The notes under the pieces are model-generated. The model was not told where the DNA came from and did not search any database. It saw nothing but the letters and a program-made list of their open reading frames with translations. DNA of 64,000 bases, taken from NCBI GenBank assembly GCA_000827265.1, contig KN834831.1, forward strand, positions 94,997 through 158,996. Reading direction: 5' to 3'. This document shows, piece after piece, positions 11,574 to 23,018 of this stretch. The translations under genes and the position numbers were made by a program. Source of the stretch: Collybiopsis luxurians FD-317 M1 (taxonomy: Eukaryota; Basidiomycota; Agaricomycetes; Agaricales; Omphalotaceae). Every line of letters starts with the position of its first letter. The first letter of the stretch is position 1.

Positions 11574-12524
11574 CACAAGACACATTGCTACACAAGAAGC
11601 TACATGTAGGACAGCTACTTACGAATTTTGTTATTCAAACAATGTCAAGTTGCAAAAAAACAATGAATCTGGGACAGTGTGAATGTGAGGGAAACAGCTT
11701 GCTTCTCCTCAGGTGCTTGCCTAGCTCAGTCAGCAACAACTTCTACTGCAGCTTTGAGTGTGCTACAGGAGTAGCAGTTCTGTTCACCACTGGACATAAG
11801 TTGTGAACATGAAACAGAGCGGACCGTGATGGCCAATGTGTCTTTGTTAGCTGTAACGAACAGATATCCCAGTTTGAACCTAGATGCATCTGCGTGTAAT
11901 CCAAATGGATATGTTGAGAATGAAGAGCCTCAAAAAGTCGTGCCTGGGCATCAATGTGAAGGAGTGGATGTACCTTGGTCGGCATCTTTGAACATGTCTG
12001 AGTCTGTTACTAGCATGTTTGTTGGGTAGAGGAATGAAGACGCACTATTCGTTTTACACTTTTTCTGATGTGATACAAGATGTGAGTTGTCCCAACCCTA
12101 GTGTAACTGTGATTGACCTGAGTTTGACAATGAGGACATTTGACAAAGTGTGTTCTTCCTTCTATCATACTCTGCGGTAGAGTTCAAGATATTGATGCAA
12201 GAAATTAGAAGAATTTGTAGTCAGAGATCCAAAATTATTGACATATGTCGCATCAAGAGGGCTAGTATGAACAACGTTATGGTCATATTTATTGTAGCAT
12301 TGTCGTGAAGGTCGTTGGGTGGGATGAAGGAAAGAAAATAAACTCTGTCCTAAAATGCCCTCCTCGTGAGAATCATATCCTTGATCTGAATCTCAGCGTC
12401 CTCTTGGCTGAGCTTGTACATGCTCCATTTGAATAGGGGCATGACCTTTGGCCTGTCAATTCTAAAATAGAGGTTCAACTTCCCTTACAGCATGTACTGT
12501 CACAGGATCCACTGTGGTGTACAG
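11574..12524. other. Intergenic, no gene seen
   Basis: The stretch is AT-rich with only short, unconserved reading frames (60-80 codons) overlapping on both strands. Neither codon pattern nor splice-site arrangement supports a gene. It separates the TIR element from a duplicated segment. Confidence 0.5.
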
Positions 12525-13930
12525 GTGGGACCGTCTGGTGTCAATGTTTTTCCCAATATTGAGCTCAGCCCCAGATCTATGCCTTCTGTATGAGATTGTT
12601 GTCACTAGGACTAGCCCAAGTCACAGCAGACTTGCTGGTAAGCTGCATCACAATGACAAAAATTCTAGCTACTTGGAGTCACTGTCCTCAGCAAAGTCAG
12701 TCATGACTTCCATGTGACTGTTGCCTCCTTGTACCTTCAGTGCTAATCAATTGTATTAGTTCATCAACTGCAATTCCTTGTTCAGTTGAAGCTGGTAAAC
12801 CTTCCAAGTTCATAGATCACCTTGTTGGACAGTGTATCTAGTGTTTTGTTAAATTTGAACCCTGGCCAAAAAGTTGGTTTATCACTGCCACTTCTTGAGC
12901 CACTTGAGTAAGTTCCACCAAGTCATTCCACCAAGTCATTCCAACCAGTCATCAAATCCCTGGGTACATCAGAGCAGTGCAGGCTCATTGAAACTTCTGC
13001 ATAAGCAATGGCAGGTCTGCTAGCATTAATGGGCCAGGTACAGTAGCTTCAGTGACTGTCCATTGCCTGAACCAACACATGGTACTTATGATGAAAAGTA
13101 TGATACAACAGGTAGTGTAGTTCTGCACCCATTGTAACAAGTGTTCCACATATACTCCAAGTTAGCTATCAATGTCAGGCTCATTATAGCTCTCTTATGT
13201 ATTTATTTCCAATTGTAAAATTGTCAGTTTTACACAATTGTAGGTATTGCCACAAAAATTGTGCAATACTGGGTAAGCCAGGCCCCAGCCCTCTGCCAGC
13301 TCAAAGAGAGCTCAGGGCCTAGCTCAAATTTTGGTAAGCTGGCAGCTGGGGCTTGCCAGAGTTAGAACACCAGTAAATCCAAATTCATCATGCAGAATTC
13401 TTGTTTGAGGGTGATGCATAATTGTTTTACATTGAGGCACTCAATTGGATTTACACTCTCTTATGCAAAAAGTGTATGTAAAGAGCAAGTGCAGTGCTTA
13501 GTCAGGTGTGACTCATTATATGCTGACTTCACTATTCAAGCTTTCATCTCCATAGGTTTGATATTTTTGTAATGAAGGTTGTAGTAATATATGTCAAACA
13601 GATAGATGTCATTCATAATCTACAAAAATTTCTCTGGACCACTGAGGCTGGGGCCTGAGCCTGAGCTGGGCCCTGGCCATCTATGAGGGCCTGGCTGAAG
13701 ATTTCAGTGAGCCCTGGCTGGGGCTTTTGAGCTGGGCCCCAGCCGGCACATCACTAGGTGCAAACCATCCAAGTCAATGTTGTTCCTAAGCCTGAGATTA
13801 GCTTTAGATCTCTGCCATGTCATGATGCCTTCCGAATGAGATTGCCGTCACTACAACTAGCCCGTAGACTTGCCGGTAAGCTGCATTACAATCAACAACA
13901 ATTCTTGCTGCTCGGAGTCACATTAACCTT
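12525..13930. repeat. Pair of diverged direct repeats, 12525-12690 and 13765-13930
   Basis: The two segments align along about 160 bp. Shared blocks include GTCAATGTT, AGATCT(A/C)TGCC, GAGATTG(T/C)(T/C)GTCACTA, ACTAGCCC, GTAAGCTGCAT and GGAGTCAC. They are about 1.24 kb apart in the same orientation. Neither has a long open frame, so this is an old segmental or transposon-borne duplication. The second copy abuts the GC-rich element that ends at about 13757. Confidence 0.6.
13262..13757. mobile_element. GC-rich inverted-repeat element, possibly hAT-like MITE
   Basis: Both ends are packed with GGCCCAGC/GCTGGGGC motifs in opposing orientation. The left end is GCCAGGCCCCAGC with GCTGGGGCTTGCC downstream. 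The right end read inward is AGTGATGTGCCGGCTGGGGC. Clustered subterminal inverted motifs and a terminus like CAGTGATGTGC are typical of fungal hAT elements. The middle is AT-rich and non-coding. Target duplication could not be assigned. Confidence 0.45.
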
Positions 13931-14163
13931 AAGACCCTTAGAAAAATAGATAAACACGATGGTCAGTCATAATTGGGCTAAACGAGGATGGGCCGTCGAC
14001 AATCAGGTGCCATGAAACTCTCAGTGCCGCATTTTCATTGGCAGGATGACTAATGTTGTTTCGACCTTAGCTTCTCACCAGATCAATGAAAAGTTGATCA
14101 CTTTGAAAGTCTGCTTAGTAGTCCCACAAATATTTTAAGAATTAATGCTTCTCCATTGAGCAC

Positions 14164-15832
14164 TTAAGCCGGCTCCATAGTAAATGATTTGACCGTGACA
14201 GATCCACCAAGAGCCTGCATTGCAAAATTGAAAATACCAAACCTATATGCCATGAAAAACTCCCAATCCGGGTTCAATTTTAGCGCATTTCCCAGAGTTC
14301 TAAATGTCGTCCCATCCGTGCTGTACGAGAACACCGCGGATTGCGTTCCCGCTGGCTGAATGTCCGCCGTGCATCTCAAATAAATGGTGTTGCCAGAAAA
14401 TGTCGCAGATTGAACAACAGAACCAGTGCTGGTCGTAGTCCAGCCTGTCGTGTTCATCGTCAACCCATTGACCATCTCGATGGTCTTGGCCCCAGAAGCA
14501 TCATTTATAGCAATGTACGCCGATGTATCTCGAAGCATAGCCAATCCTGCACGATCACCATTAGCCATACCCGAGACATCCAACTCAATCGTCCCATTCG
14601 CTTTCGGCCCCAGGATACGATGCGTAATGGTATTTCGGGCGGAATACAAGTCACTCGTCACCGTCGCGGTCCCGAGCTTAAGACCATTGGAAATGGAGAA
14701 TTTGGTGGTGTCTGGGTTATGGTTCCATTCCCAGTTTGGGCCGATTGATGTGAAAGTGTCGGTCCCGACTGGAGAGGCGACAGTGACAGTTGGGAGGGGG
14801 AGGGGGTAAGTCGCTTCCCAGGTATTACCGCTGCCAAGTTCAGCACTCGGCCAGCCGTCAGAGCTCCAGGTAATTGGCATAAGGACAGGGACACGACCAC
14901 TAGGGTAGGCATCATTGAAGGCCATGTAATACCAGTTACCTTCTGGCGTGTCGATGAGGCCTCCTTGGTGAGGGAACCCAGCATCGGGAATTGGAGTGAC
15001 AGGCGAAAGTGTCAAACCTCGAGTGGTGTAAGGGCCAAATGGTCCACTTGTGGACATCGCAACGTATTCCGATGTCGCAGGCAAGTCATTCAGGATGTAA
15101 TAGTTGCCATTTCTCTGGTAAAAGCGTGACCCCTCAATGGCTCCAACGGTCGAAGTGAACACTGGCTGAGTAGAAACCTGGCTAAGACCGTCTGAAGAAA
15201 GCTGGGCGACGTTAATGGTGGTTGAACCATAGGCGACATACATTGTGTCAGTATCGTCGATGAGCAGACCAGCGTCATAGTAGCAGGTGCTGATAATGGA
15301 CCTTTGGACCCAGGGACCGGTAGGAGCAGGAGATGTGTATACGTATGTACGGGAGAAGTCGACACAGCCGATCCAGTACCAGGTATTGGTGCTCTCGCGG
15401 AATTTAATGGACGATGCCCAGATACCACGAACGTAAGCCCGCCCAGTGGTAAGATCGTAGTCTCCAGGGTCACCGAAGTCAAGGCTGGGCACAGAATGGC
15501 CAATGAACTCCCAATTGATGAGATCGAACGACTGAAGAAGGGGGGCTCCCGGTGAGTAGTGCATAGTGGAAGCGGAGTAGTAATACGTGGTGCCAACGCG
15601 AATGACATCCAGATCAGCTAGGTCTTCCCAAAAAATGGGATTGTTGAACGTGGATGCACGCTTCGATACATTGACGTCTGTACAATTGGAAGCTCCGGTG
15701 GTGCTGGGCGCGCCCTTAGCCAATACTACACGACATTAGGGATCCAGACGAGCTTGTGGGTGAAACAGTCGACTCACCAACTATCAACCAAAGGATGATG
15801 AGAATCCCTTGAGATAAGGAGGATCTAGACAT
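14164..15832 (-). CDS. Secreted glycoside hydrolase family 43 (arabinosidase/xylosidase type)
   Basis: Two exons, 15832-15778 and 15725-14164, joined by a 52 nt intron, encode 538 residues. Exon 1 supplies a hydrophobic signal peptide (ILIILWLIVVLAKGAPS), so the short upstream exon decides the start. The catalytic five-bladed propeller follows: DLADLDVIRVGTTYYYSAS carries the general-base Asp, YDAGLLIDDTDTMYVAYG the pKa-modulating Asp, and GAIEGSRFYQRNGNYY the acid Glu region; HQGGLIDTPEGNWYYMAFND is also typical. Residues from about 330 form the C-terminal beta-sandwich seen in GH43 proteins of this architecture. The enzyme should trim arabinose- or xylose-containing plant cell-wall polymers outside the cell; substrate cannot be fixed from sequence. 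The gene is intact and stands alone. Confidence 0.92.
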
Positions 15833-16753
15833 CAGAATAAACGAACTGCGCTCAACGCGCTAAGGGGTCGAATCCTATTTGTATCTGAACCAAGAAAAAT
15901 CCATCTATCTATCTATCATTATTCGGACGAGCAGCTGATGAAGGGTAGCTCATGCATAACTGAATATATTGCAAGTTGAACGGAAGTCATGAGTCGTTCT
16001 CTTCTTCTTTGCCTTGTGATTGTCTCCACTGAGTGCGCCAATAGGAAAAATAGATGGAGAGCTGAAAATCCTTCAATTTTCCGAGAAGGAAGATCAAGGT
16101 CAACTTGCTATTGGGGTTCGGCATTCGATAACATTCGTTGTCCGTAAGCAACGGGCACGGACGCGTCGGAATTACCTTTCTCCTTAATATTTTGCTGGAC
16201 AAAGACAGCATTCAGCGCTCAGGAAGAGTAGCCTAAGCTTACAGGAATCGTGATAAGGCATCCTCTATAGCAACTCCTTAGTTCGCTGACTCTCCTCTCT
16301 TGGATTCACAATTGACAGGAAAGCAGAAGACCAGACCACTCAACAAGCACTAGTAGTTTCCAAGCTGGTCGCCAATAATACATCTATACACAAGGCAAAC
16401 TATCATGATCAAAGCAGACAGGAGAACTGGATGAAAACTGAGCTCCATCCACCGGCCTCCCTCACTATTCAGTTTATAAAAGGGAATGTCAAAGGCAGTA
16501 TTATCATAATTTTTTTATCAGCCAAGTATCGACTTGGCGAACACATGGTATTCTACTTGTGTTGACAACCCATTATAATACAGTCTGAGCATTGAAGATT
16601 GAACACTGGGAGATAATACATTAATGGCGCAAGAAAAAAGGAAGCCCGAGTTTGTAATCAATGTCCAAATCCCTCCTGGCCTCTTGAAGCATCAATTTAA
16701 GCAGCTTTGAGTAGAGCTGCAGCAGCGCGGAGCAAAACGGTGCATTCCCTTAT
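15833..16753. promoter_or_regulatory. Intergenic region between GH43 start and PARP-UBC end
   Basis: This interval contains the 5' flank of the GH43 gene (reading leftwards) and the 3' flank of the PARP-UBC gene. It includes a short ATCT microsatellite near 15903-15920. I see no supported gene; the 74-codon minus frame at 15987-16211 lacks any conserved features. Confidence 0.4.
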
Positions 16754-19700
16754 CTAACGCACTAAATTATCGATCCCTTTGGGAACCTAACAAAAGACAA
16801 AGAGGTCAATTTACACCGATCTCATCTCGAGCACTGAACATGAAAACAACGTACAATCCAATTATGCGTAGCCGCAGCCCTCTTGAATCCCTGCAACGAC
16901 TCTTCCACCCCATAAGGTTGATCCCAATTATGCGCTAACCTTGCCGGTCTAGGATCGAGGTTTGAAATTGCAAGTTTGATCTGGAGCAGCACGGAAGAGA
17001 TACTGCGCAGAACAAAAAATAAAACACAATGAGCATCCAGTCCACAGCTTTAAAGCTCTTGAAAGAAAATCGAAACTCACTTGTAGCTCGGGAGCCACCC
17101 AGAGGAGGTCAACAGATCCATACAAATCGATCCGCCTCCTGTAACATGGCCACCCCCACCTTGTATAAAGGGCAAGAACCTCGGGGTGATGATACGGAAG
17201 AACGGCGGGCTCAAAGGGTAATCAGGCGGAAAACGAATTTCAAAGATGATGGAGTTGAGTTTCCTGCAAAGAAGTTCAATTAATAAAGGGTACACCCACG
17301 CAAAAGGAATCTCAACATCGACTCACCTAGCCTTCATATCCTTCGCAATCGGCAACGTCTCATCGAACGAATGGAGCTCAACGATCCACTGGAACAAATT
17401 ATCACCCATGAACTCCTCCGGCATGTACCACCCCAGCTCCTTGAAGCTGTTACAAGTATTCTGCTCCTTCAACATAGCCTTCAACTCTTTCTGAACCGCC
17501 ATCGTCGCACCGGGTGTAGACATCTCGGGCGGAGGCATGAGTCTTGAGACCGCCGCTCGAACGTATTCGGTGTCATGAACCCAGTCGTCCGCAGGACGGC
17601 TCTTTCCAACCTTGGGTTTCTGTTGTCGAGAAACAGCGGCTGACCCCGAGGCAGCAACTGAGGTTACGGAAGGCGCTGTCGGTCGAGGAGCTTTGGGTGG
17701 TGGGGCATAATCGAAATCCATTTCTATATCTCCGTCACTAAAATCATCATCACCCTCACCATCCTCGTCGTCATCAATGAGCATCGGATCATCTTGTCTA
17801 CCCTTCCCCTTCGCCTCAGATGATGACGACGACGGCTCGACATGCCCAAAGACAACTTGGTCATCATCATCAGGATCATCCTCGCTCACTTCCGCTTGTC
17901 TCGCACGGAGCAGAGTCTGCAGCTGGAACGTGGGCTCGGGTATCTGAATCTGAGCTGTGCCCAGGGTAAGAGGGTGTGCAGGGTCGAGCGGAACAAAGGG
18001 AGTAGAAACGAGAGGTTGAGGTTTATTCTGCTTGGGTGCATCTGCATCCTCCGTCGGTTTATTGGTTTTTACGAGGAGATAGCGACTAAAAAAAGAAGAT
18101 AAGTTTCAAATCCACCCATGCATAAAAAAGAAATCAGACCATACACGACTAGCCAGTGCGTCTGATTAACGACAAAGTACGGATTAGAGCTGACAAATTC
18201 CAAGGGCAGATTGACGACCTCAACGAGAGCGACACAGCTGGTAGGGCCAACTTTGCTCTTGGGCCAACCTGCACCAGTATTGCCGCCTGCATAGTGCCCC
18301 ATCGATACCTGACCGTCTTTCGCCAAATAGACACCTAATCAAAGCTCAATTAATAAAAGGCCCTTAACGTAACAACGAAGATGTACACACCGTTTCCATA
18401 GGCGCGACCGTTGGCGATCGTTTTGTACCACAGTCCGTGCCGAATAATCTGGACGTGACGGTGTCAGTAGAACGTAACCTGAAAAAATTTAGGTACTCAC
18501 CGAATGCCAGTTACGTATAGGCGAACCATGGAAAGCCTAGAAGCATAAGGTGTGCAGGTTAATGCACGAGGTTAAGACAGGCAAAGAATCTCTAAAGCAT
18601 ACATAAAGCGACGGATACTGTCTAGTATTTGCATTTCTCGCTTTAGCTTCCTCGACGGCGGTTTTGAATTTGGCCTCAGCGTCGGGCGCACCAACGCTGA
18701 ATCGATACTGTCTCCATCCTTTGCCTAGCAGATACACCTCTCAGCCGCATCGCCCATGTAGAAAAGAGAATGTGAATGTACCGATATTCTTGATCGACTC
18801 CTCCTCCGATGAAATTTCTTCAAGATACGCTGTACAAGATCCGACGCACCTACAGGAGTAACCAAGCAAGTCAGCTTATATACGGCGGATAACAGACAGA
18901 TTGGCTTACCACCGAAGGATTTTCCACGCAGCAGGCAAAACATCCGCCGCTTCCGGCATTGTCGAGAGCTTGGGTTTGGATTCTCCAGATTTGACCTTGC
19001 GTTCCAGGTGCCTCCTGCAGAACAGTTAGAATCTAGATCGAAAAATGGACAGCGAGAAGACGAACTTCATATCACCAATCTAGCCATGCGTGAAGCAAAT
19101 TTCTTGTTAGGTCGTACATGATTCTCAAGAAAGAGGAAGAACTTACAGGAGGTAAAGAATTAAGCATCTGCACAACCGAAGCCCGCATCTTTAGAAAAGA
19201 ACCAAATTTCAGCGTCGCCTATCCGATAAAAACGCAGGCTCACCTACCTGGCGGATATCCAAGGCATCGAAGTCACAAAGACCATCGGCGTCCGCAACAG
19301 GTGGTGCATTAACTGGAACAGGAGGAGCAGGAGGAGCATGATTGGCAGTAATGCCGGGGAGGATACCCCCTGGAAAACGATTTTGAGGAGTTATAACAGT
19401 CGATGGATCTGGGGGCGGAACGCGTAGGCCCATGCCGATGGGTAAAGGCTCGTCTAGAGCACCTTCCAGTGCTGCAGAGTACGTGATGGAAACAAGGAGA
19501 TCGACGGTTTCGGGGTTATGAATGATTTCGTACTAGAGCGAGTCAGCGATACTGGACCGTGTAAAAGTTGAAACCTCTAACCTCGAGAGAAGGGCCATGA
19601 TTCAGAGAATAGTACTGATATGCACAGAGTTTTGAATCACAGACGTAGGGTTTGAGAGCAACGTAGTCTGTGTGCAGTTTATTGTGACAAACGATGCAAT

Positions 19701-21372
19701 ATCGGGTACAAAGCTATGGCGAACGATGTCAAAATTCCGCTAAGAAGAGATAACAAGAACATATTTACCGTCAGGCGTCTAATCAAGTACGAGAAAGCGG
19801 TGAGTGGCCAGTTGATCTGCTCGTCCTTTCCAAGACGATATAGAGGGTCATCGGGAAGAACAGTGGTATTTTTGTGTATCATTTCGCGTTCCGCTAGGTC
19901 TTCATGTTGGATTTGCTGCAAAAATAAGCAATCAATGTCGTCGTTCCAGAAACGATCAATCATTCACCTGATACTTCATTGCCAATACTTCATCCTCTGG
20001 CCTCTGACTCTTCTCCACTTCTGAAAAGAGATACTCGGCACCAGCCCATCCCAACTTATGTTTCCTCCTCATTTGCACAAGCTTCGCGAAACGATGGTGC
20101 ATAAGCGAATCCAACGACCCACTCAAGCTGAACTTGTCGAACCGTTCCGGGTCATCTTCTTCCTCCTCCTCCTCCTCGATTTCAATCGCTTGATGAGCAG
20201 CGGCGTTTTCGAAGTCGTCTTCGTCCATCTCAAGGTCTAGCATCGCAGCTTCAGCCGCGGCTTTCTCCTGCGCAAGCCTCAATTCGTCCTCCGCATCGTG
20301 GGTGATCAATGCAAAGTTTCGACGCGTTTCTTTCGCGTGTTCCTTGCCAGGCTTATACCTTCCACTCAAGCCAACATGGAACTTGAGCGACGACGGATCT
20401 GGCGGATAAGCAGTACGAAAACCAGATACAAGAAGGACGAGATGCTGCGTTTTGGAAAGCAGCCGACGGTCCCAGGCCATCAACGCTCGTGCGGGGATGG
20501 ATTCCGCAAGTTTGACGACGGACAAGGACACGCTAATGCAAAAATCGTCTTCTCCGAAAGGAATGAAGCCCGGACGATAATCCTTGGAGACAATCTCCAG
20601 GAAATCGCGTTGCATTCGTGCCATGTCTCTGTTATTCTGTGATTTGGCCCCGATAAAGGCGTCGTCGTCTGACAGACCGGCATAGACCTCCTCGTCTTCG
20701 TCGTCGTCGTCTTCAGGTTCACTATCAACGGAGCCTGTGTTCATAGCCTTCGCAAGATTAGAAAGAATCTTTTGCATGGTTTCCGCGATTGGACGTGAAG
20801 GAAGTTCAGCGATCTTTTCGACGACGGATTGAATATTGTCAGCGAGATTAGAGTCTAGGGTATAAGAAAAGCAATTGTGGTCCTTGGGGTAATCGGCAGC
20901 GTCTGAAAGCATGATGTTCACGCCGAGAACGTGTTCGCCATTCAAGGTATTGATCTTGGCGACCAAAGTACCATCGTCTTCGCCGGGGCATACACCTATG
21001 ATCGTGATGAAACAGGAGCGATATCAAAGACGACGGTCTTGTTCTTACTTTTGAGTACAAGAGCGTGCGCCACAAATCCTTGGGCACAGGCAGCCTTCAA
21101 ATCCTCGAGATCAGCGTTGAATCGTCTTCTGCCTTTCAAATTTGCGTTCTTCGCAGCCAAAGCTGCGATAGCAGATGGATCAGATGGCATCTTGGTCAAG
21201 GTAGGCTCTGGATACAAAGAGGTCAAAAAAGTTGGAACCAAACGCGTGCGCAATTTAGATAGGGTGGCATTTGGAACTCACTGGAAAGATGGTTGGTCTT
21301 TTGCCTTTTGACTTGAGGAACGTCAGGCTCAGAGTCTGAATCATGGACCTGGATGAATTCTCTCGCAGGCAT
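16754..21372 (-). CDS. PARP catalytic domain fused to UBE2Q-like ubiquitin-conjugating domain
   Basis: A multi-exon minus-strand gene starts MPAREFIQVHDSDSEPD at 21372 and ends GIDNLVR at 16754, roughly 1,200 residues. Exon 1 is 21372-21282; the longest exon (to about 19956) holds an acidic, coiled N-terminal region with NGEHVLGVNIMLSDAADYPKDH. The PARP domain follows: AFHGSPIRNWHSIIRHGL, GRAYGNGVYLAKDG and GHYA (19-18 kb) supply the NAD-binding His and Tyr, and NPYFVVNQTHWL occupies the position of the third triad residue with no Glu, as in PARP16/PARP6-type mono-ADP-ribosyltransferases. A low-complexity acidic linker (17.9-17.7 kb) leads to the UBC fold: LGWYMPEEFMGDNLFQW, FEIRFPPDYPLSPPFFRI and TGGGSICMDLLTSSGW with the active-site Cys. 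Such fusions are known in fungi; the role is unproven. Not every exon boundary was resolved. Confidence 0.88.
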
Positions 21373-21745
21373 TGGTTATAAAAGAAAGGGAACAAAGCTG
21401 TGAATGAAAGGGTGATGGTCAATGGGCGTCTAGTGCATGCTGATTTCGGCAACGTGCGCAATGACTCAACGTGAACCCTGAAAAAAATATTTCCTATACC
21501 GTACAGTACAAGCTACATAATATATGGTCGAATATCCTCAGCATTGTCATGGTATCTGGAAAATTCCAGGTATGAACACGACCACAGTCACCCCCTACCA
21601 TGTATGCGGTACCTGGCAAGGGTTCTGAATGGCCTAAATGGGGCCACGCTGAGTCCGGTTAGCCTGCTTTCATCATTGACTGCCCATCGAGAACTGTCAA
21701 TCCAATACACCTTGAAAGCTCATCGCAACAACCAACGCTCCAATA

Positions 21746-22228
21746 TCAAACAGAAGGCTTCACAATTCCAGAGCTCAGTTTATAATACACAATCGACGAG
21801 TCGTCGGAGGCAACCGCTAGGTATATCGAAGGAGGATCGCCCAAAGCAACAAACACGTCATTTATCCTTTCAAAGGAATAAGAAAATCTTTTCTTAGTCT
21901 CGACAACTCCAGACGCACCAAGCAAGAGAAATCGACTCTGCGAGCGAGCATGGCACGATGTGCAGCAATGCATCGGCATTCGCAGCCGTTTTAGGTCTTC
22001 TTCCCTGTATAGCTCCCCTTCTGCATACATCTCCGAGATCCAGCACTCCAACGTCGCGCCATTGCTGAGCTGAAGATCCGTTGGTGAACTGGGGAATTGG
22101 CGTGTACGAAAAGTTGACTTGCCTAATAATATATCATTGTATGTTTGGAACAAAGAGCCTCTGTAGGCTGGATATTTCTCAACCAAGGATGCGAGAACAG
22201 GGTAGGAAGGGTGTATTTCCATGATCAA
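21746..22228 (-). CDS. SEN15: tRNA-splicing endonuclease subunit Sen15
   Basis: Three exons, 22228-22123, 22069-21919 and 21866-21746, encode about 125 residues. Key matches are HPSYPVLASLVEKYP, FQTYNDILLAQQW (spanning intron 1), CRRGAIQGRRP, VPCSLAESISLAW (ending at intron 2) and DDSSIVYYKLSSGIVKP. Intron 1 (53 nt) begins GCAAGT and ends TTCAG, so it is a GC-AG intron; only this splice restores AQQWRDV. Intron 2 (52 nt) is GTGCGT...GAAAG with an ACTAAG branch site. A naive unspliced frame of 160 codons also runs through but loses the conserved core. Sen15 is the structural partner in the Sen2-Sen34-Sen54-Sen15 complex that cuts introns from pre-tRNAs. Its 5' flank is only 109 bp before a transposable element. 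Confidence 0.93.
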   Translation of the reverse strand: MIMEIHPSYPVLASLVEKYPAYRGSLFQTYNDILLGKSTFRTRQFPSSPTDLQLSNGATLECWISEMYAEGELYREEDLKRLRMPMHCCTSCHARSQSRFLLLGASGVVETKKRFSYSFERINDVFVALGDPPSIYLAVASDDSSIVYYKLSSGIVKPSV

Positions 22229-22337
22229 CGAACTAAAGCAAGAATCTAAGCGCCCGTTCGGAGTTTTTGGCGGGCCGGATCAGTTTTCGGGAAGGACAAT
22301 AGAATTACAGTAAGTTCGGCTTAAGTTTACATCCTTA

Positions 22338-22994
22338 CTATGGTTCGCAGGGTACTTACGGCAACAGGGTACTTGTGATTTTTTGAAAATGTTTAATTTT
22401 GAATGTTTGAGATACACAGCGCCTCTAAGATTTTATCAGTGTATTATTTCACTACTTAGTTATGATTCTACCAACTTGAAATGAGAATTTTGGAAGGGAC
22501 ACACAAATGAGAGATGAAAACTCGTAGAAATCCACAGTGTGATTCTACATAAATCGCCAGGAACGGTAAAAAGACATTTGTTAAAGTGGCCAAATTTTGG
22601 TGAAAGCATTGAGAAGGGTCTTAAGAGTCCTTCTCCCAACTTTTGCAATATTTCAGCTCCATTTGAGCTTTGGACGAACAAAAAAAAAGAGAGAGCGAGT
22701 GTTCCAGCGTGACAGAACCCAAGCCGCAGCTCGGCAGCCAAAACTGCTTCGCGCTCTCGGAACTTATTTGCCGACCAACCGAAAGTGACATTTGTGTGAC
22801 AAAAATTTGAAAGATCCCTTTTTCTGCTCGGTCATTGCCCGATGCCCGCAGTACACCCTGGATTCCTCTTAGATTCTGGGTTTAGAGGTTTGAAAGCTCT
22901 GCGATTCCAGCTGTGTACTCAGAATTTTATTCCGGTAAGTATTTATTACAGTATCATCGAAACTCTTTTTTTACAAGTACCCTGCGAACCATAG
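22338..22994. mobile_element. Non-autonomous TIR DNA element, copy 2 (657 bp, TA target duplication)
   Basis: It begins CTATGGTTCGCAGGGTACTT and ends with the exact reverse complement, flanked by TA at 22336-22337 and 22995-22996. Interior blocks match copy 1 at 10700-11571 in order, though about 215 bp is absent and point differences are many, so the copies are not recent twins; each copy's two TIRs are more alike than the TIRs between copies. No transposase is present. It fills the gap between the sulfatase stop (23019) and the SEN15 start (22228). Confidence 0.92.
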
Positions 22995-23018
22995 TACAGA
23001 CTATTACAGACTATAATA

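Noticed and set aside
15855..15885. GGGGTCGAATCCT, a B box-like sequence suggestive of a tRNA gene
   Set aside because: No A box or cloverleaf arms at the required distance; it lies just outside the GH43 start.
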